From: Sinanaerobacter chloroacetimidivorans | Lineage (GTDB): Bacteria; Bacillota; Clostridia; Peptostreptococcales; Anaerovoracaceae | Length of the DNA stretch: 64,000 nucleotides | Assembly: GCF_018128545.1 (NCBI RefSeq) | Contig: NZ_JAGSND010000001.1 | Coordinates: forward strand, 234,153 to 298,152 | Direction: 5' to 3' | Shown: one piece after another, positions 60,892-64,000 of the stretch | Position numbering within the stretch: position 1 is the stretch's first letter | How the letters are laid out: each line of letters begins with the position of its first letter | Translations under genes and position numbers: made by a program | Notes under the pieces: model-generated | Told to the model about the DNA's origin: nothing | Database searches by the model: none | The model's input: only the letters and a program-made list of their open reading frames with translations

Positions 60892-62101
60892 AAATTTAAA
60901 TGAGAAGAGAACAACTTATATATTTGCCGGCACCATTGCAGGTGCCGGATGTCTGGTTATGATAGCCTTTCCGGCCATAGCCTTGGACTCCGCACAAAAA
61001 GGGGTTTCATTGTGGGCAAGCTCTGTGCTTCCGGCATTGCTCCCTTTTTTTATTTGCGCAAATTTTATGATCGCCCTGGGGCTTCCAAACATCATAGGAA
61101 AATTCTTTGAAAAATCATTTCGTGCCATTTTTGATGCACCGGGAGTTTCCGCTTTCGTATTTACCATCAGTATCACATCAGGTTATCCTATGGGGGCTAA
61201 ATTGATCGGTGATATGGCAAGACGAAAAGAAATCTCTAAAATGGATGCAATGAAAATGCTGTCCTTCTGCAGTACATCAGGCCCTTTATTTATGCTGGGT
61301 GCAGTGGGTGCAGGAATGCTGGGATCCCCTGCAGCCGGAGCTGTCATAGCTGGTTCTCATTATTTAGGCGCATTGATCAATGGTTTGCTGTATCGATTGT
61401 TCTATGGATGGAAAGCACTACTTGTCGGGGAGCAGTACCATAAAAGCCGAAAAATAACCGCTTCAAAATGGAAAGACTGTTTTGAAAGGGCGAAAGAACC
61501 ATCTGTACTAACAGGAAGTCTTCTCGATGTCTTTACCGATTCCATATTGTCCGCATTCCGTGCACTGGGTATCATCTGCGGCTATATTGTTTTATTTACC
61601 CTAATAACCGATTTCATTCAATTCTCCGGAATGTTAAATTATATCGGCACCGGCTATGGCAAAAGCCTGGTGAAAGGGTTTTTTGAAATGACGGTAGGAT
61701 GTAACAGTGTATCATCAAACATTGATCTCTCTTTGGCACTGAAATGTGTCGTTTGCTCCTTTCTGATCTCCTGGGGCGGCTTATCTGTTTTTGCCCAGTC
61801 TATGAGCATGCTCGCCGGCTTGGAAATCAGTATCGGAAATTATCTGATGATGAAGATCTCCCATGGCATTCTGGCGGCTGTCCTTGCATGGTTCATGGGG
61901 CCTTACATTCTGGATCTGGATATAGCCAGTACAGGTGCTTTTGGCCAGGAGGAACTGGTCAGAAACCTTGGCTTTGTTTATCAATTGTTATTTTCCACCA
62001 AAATGGTTATAATGGTTATAATCATCTTTGTACTGACCGTTGCTTTAGAAAAAATAATGAGGAAAATACATGAACGTTTTAGCGATCATAGCGGAGTATA
62101 A
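60887..62101 (+). CDS. ylbJ: Sporulation integral membrane protein YlbJ
   Basis: The 404-residue protein has about eight membrane segments, with LIAFPAIALDSAQKGVSLWASSVLPALLPFF near the N-terminus and TSGYPMGAKLIGDMARRKEISKMDAMKMLSFCSTSGPLFMLG, both typical of YlbJ. In Bacillus it is needed for spore cortex formation and is controlled by sigma-E. The ATG at 60887 lies in a hairpin and has only a weak ribosome site. The tmcAL gene overlaps its end by 32 bases. Confidence 0.9.
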   Translation: MRNLNEKRTTYIFAGTIAGAGCLVMIAFPAIALDSAQKGVSLWASSVLPALLPFFICANFMIALGLPNIIGKFFEKSFRAIFDAPGVSAFVFTISITSGYPMGAKLIGDMARRKEISKMDAMKMLSFCSTSGPLFMLGAVGAGMLGSPAAGAVIAGSHYLGALINGLLYRLFYGWKALLVGEQYHKSRKITASKWKDCFERAKEPSVLTGSLLDVFTDSILSAFRALGIICGYIVLFTLITDFIQFSGMLNYIGTGYGKSLVKGFFEMTVGCNSVSSNIDLSLALKCVVCSFLISWGGLSVFAQSMSMLAGLEISIGNYLMMKISHGILAAVLAWFMGPYILDLDIASTGAFGQEELVRNLGFVYQLLFSTKMVIMVIIIFVLTVALEKIMRKIHERFSDHSGV

Positions 62102-63311
62102 CCCCTTTCATAACGGGCATTATTATCATTTAAAAGAATCCGTAAAAGCGGTAAATGCGGACTATACCATTTGTATTATGAGTGGAAATTTTATGCAAAG
62201 GGGAGAACCTGCACTGCTTAACAAATGGATAAGATCAAGAATGGCTGTTGAAAACGGCATAGATTTAGTTTTTGAACTGCCCTTTGTCTTTGCATGCAAT
62301 AATGCAGAATATTTTGCCAAGGGTGCTGTTGATATACTGAACAGGCTGGGATGCGTCAGCCATTTGTCCTTTGGGAGCGAAATCGGAAGCATTACCCGGC
62401 TCGCTGAAGCAGCAAACCATCTGGCCGCAGAGACGCCGGAACTGAGTGAATTGATCAGGAGTTTTGCCGATCTGGGGATTTCCTATCCGAAAGCACGATA
62501 TGAGGCTCTGAAGGAATATACGGATCCTCAGACAGCGGAAGTATTGAAAGAGGCAAACAACATTCTTGGTGTTGAATATTTGAAACAGCTTCAACAGACG
62601 AAAAGCAGGATTCAACCGATTACGATAAAGCGCTATGGGACAGGCTATCATGATAAAGGGTTCTATGAGAATATAGCAAGTGCTACCGCAATCCGTCATA
62701 AATTAAGCGAGTCTGAAGAACTGGAATCGTTGAAGCAGTACCTCCCAACCCCAAGTTTTGAAGTGTTGAATGAATTTAATGAGGATATTAACTTATTCTT
62801 TGATGGTTTTTATAAGCTGCTGATTTATCGAATCCTGACGGAAGAAAAAGAGAACCTGAATGCAGTGCTGTCAGCCACGGAAGGCCTTGAGAACAAAGTC
62901 TGGAAGGCTGCCAAAACGGCGGTGAATTTCGAATCCATGATAAAAGCAGTAAAGTCCAAACGTTATACAGCAACCAGAATTCAACGCCTATTTACTCATA
63001 TATTGGTAAATCTGAATAAAAAAAGTTTTCAAAGTATTCTAAAGGAAGAACTTAATTATGGCAGAATTTTAGCCTTTAATCAAAAAGGTGCCGCACTTTT
63101 AAAAAAGATAAAAAAAGAAGAATTAAGCACCATCCCAATTTTGACCAATATAAACAGGGAACTTCCGAAGGATGCCGGAGAGTGGAAACTTCTTCAATAC
63201 GATATTGCCGCTTCAGATGTCTACAACCTGGTAACCGTCGGTGAAGTCTACAAGTATTCCGATTATATCATGAAGCCTTATAATCATTTTATATCCAATG
63301 AATTTGTCTAA
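62070..63311 (+). CDS. tmcAL: tRNA(Met) cytidine acetate ligase (YlbM/TmcAL)
   Basis: The 413-residue protein starts MNVLAIIAEYNPFHNGHYYHL with the nucleotidyltransferase HNGH motif, then CIMSGNFMQRGEPALLNKWIRSRMAVENGIDLVFELPFVFACNNAEYFAKGAV, which matches TmcAL. In Bacillus it uses acetate and ATP to acetylate the wobble cytidine of elongator tRNA-Met. Use of acetate fits the acetate kinase gene that follows. Confidence 0.92.
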   Translation: MNVLAIIAEYNPFHNGHYYHLKESVKAVNADYTICIMSGNFMQRGEPALLNKWIRSRMAVENGIDLVFELPFVFACNNAEYFAKGAVDILNRLGCVSHLSFGSEIGSITRLAEAANHLAAETPELSELIRSFADLGISYPKARYEALKEYTDPQTAEVLKEANNILGVEYLKQLQQTKSRIQPITIKRYGTGYHDKGFYENIASATAIRHKLSESEELESLKQYLPTPSFEVLNEFNEDINLFFDGFYKLLIYRILTEEKENLNAVLSATEGLENKVWKAAKTAVNFESMIKAVKSKRYTATRIQRLFTHILVNLNKKSFQSILKEELNYGRILAFNQKGAALLKKIKKEELSTIPILTNINRELPKDAGEWKLLQYDIAASDVYNLVTVGEVYKYSDYIMKPYNHFISNEFV

Positions 63312-63316
63312 AATAC

Positions 63317-63344
63317 TTGAAAAAAAGTTGGTTTGGTCTATAAT
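63317..63344 (+). promoter_or_regulatory. Sigma-A promoter of ackA
   Basis: TTGAAA and TATAAT are 16 bases apart in the 66-bp gap before ackA. Confidence 0.75.
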
Positions 63345-63377
63345 AAAATGAGTTGAAAAAAATATTGGAGGATAGTT

Positions 63378-64000
63378 ATGAAAGTTTTAGTTATTAATTG
63401 CGGCAGCTCATCTCTTAAATATCAGGTTCTTGACATGACGAACGAAACGCTTCTCGCAAAGGGTCTTGTAGAGAGAATCGGGATAGAGGGCTCAATTATT
63501 TCCCATGAAAAAATTGGAATGGACAAATTTAAGCTGACCACACCTATGGAAACCCATAAGGACGCTATTAAGCATGTTTTAGATGCTCTTATGGATCCAG
63601 AGCACGGAGTTGTTACATCCATGGATGAAATCGGTGCGGTGGGTCACAGAGTTGTACATGCTGGAGAAAAATATGCAAGCTCCGTACTGATTAATGAGGA
63701 TGTTATCAATGCATTGGAAGAATGCGTAGAATTGGCTCCTCTTCACAATCCACCAAACTTATTGGGTATTGCCGCCTGCCAGGAATTAATGCCAACAACT
63801 CCAATGGTTGGAGTATTTGATACGGCTTTCCACCAGACCATGCCTCCTGAATCATATATTTATGCAATACCATATGAGTATTATGAAAAATATGGCATTA
63901 GAAGATATGGATTCCACGGAACAAGTCATAAGTATGTTGCAGAAAGAACTGCTGACATCTTAGGTGTGAATATTAAAGATCTGAAAATTATTACTTGCCA
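63378..64000 (+). CDS. ackA: Acetate kinase (3' end outside window)
   Basis: The first 207 residues are visible: [20 protein letters not shown] with the phosphate-binding loop, [40 protein letters not shown] and [18 protein letters not shown] with the catalytic histidine. It makes ATP and acetate from acetyl phosphate in fermentation. GGAGGATAG is 4-5 nt before the ATG. No pta gene lies upstream. Confidence 0.96.
   Translation, partial: MKVLVINCGSSSLKYQVLDMTNETLLAKGLVERIGIEGSIISHEKIGMDKFKLTTPMETHKDAIKHVLDALMDPEHGVVTSMDEIGAVGHRVVHAGEKYASSVLINEDVINALEECVELAPLHNPPNLLGIAACQELMPTTPMVGVFDTAFHQTMPPESYIYAIPYEYYEKYGIRRYGFHGTSHKYVAERTADILGVNIKDLKIITC

Overview
The window looks like a chromosome segment of a spore-forming, anaerobic, moderately low-GC Firmicute of the class Clostridia. 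The evidence is an alpha/beta small acid-soluble spore protein, the sporulation membrane protein YlbJ, the clostridial SCIFF peptide with its radical SAM maturase, anaerobic ribonucleotide reductase NrdDG, a Ni-CODH-family protein, and a clostridial housekeeping run ending in acetate kinase. I saw no rRNA, tRNA, CRISPR array, transposase or prophage gene.

Layout. 1-7350: a mannitol-type PTS operon cut at its left end (EIICB tail, MtlR-type regulator, EIIA, PfkB kinase, SorE/YggP-like dehydrogenase) that also carries EI and HPr and ends in a clear terminator. 7395-10871 (minus strand): a four-gene accessory operon (GIY-YIG-like protein, unknown protein, fused MoxR/VWA ATPase, and an HTH protein fused to a complete desulfoferrodoxin/superoxide-reductase module). 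Divergent from it is a membrane polyferredoxin fused to a flavodoxin-reductase-like half (11108-12571). 12781-17685: topoisomerase III, a secreted LysM/C39-like protein and an AprX-like subtilase.

17830-29307 has a nitrogen theme: an Rh-type ammonium channel, a PotDBCA-type ABC transporter in one operon with a PfkB kinase and an ADP-ribosylglycohydrolase, a CODH-family protein that lacks one canonical C-cluster cysteine, a hairpin- and repeat-rich spacer, a LOR/SDH-family protein related to ornithine cyclodeaminases, and an acetate transporter. 29285-31758 holds a zinc phospholipase C-like gene and, divergently, the SCIFF precursor and its maturase. 31911-38620 is a LacI-controlled sugar ABC operon with a GH4 glycosidase and a PfkB kinase; three copies of the palindrome GGAAAANNTTTTCC mark the likely operators.

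38823-42432 carries RNase Z, a DUF4846 lipoprotein and a PepD-like lipoprotein whose zinc site is largely lost. 42543-52464 is a complete glycogen operon (glgB, C, D, A, P and a GH13 hydrolase). 52517-55481 is nrdDG behind a sigma-A promoter and an NrdR box. From 55600 to the end is the housekeeping and sporulation run rpmB, two small membrane proteins, Asp23-family gene, recG, SASP, rsmD, coaD, a coiled-coil protein, ylbJ, tmcAL and ackA (cut at the right edge).

The most interesting items are the deviant CODH-family protein (CX2C D-cluster motif, Glu at the position of a C-cluster cysteine), the HTH-desulfoferrodoxin fusion co-transcribed with a fused MoxR/VWA ATPase, the apparently non-catalytic PepD-like lipoprotein, and the new LacI operator motif. 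Family assignments come from recognising motifs by eye; no database search was run.
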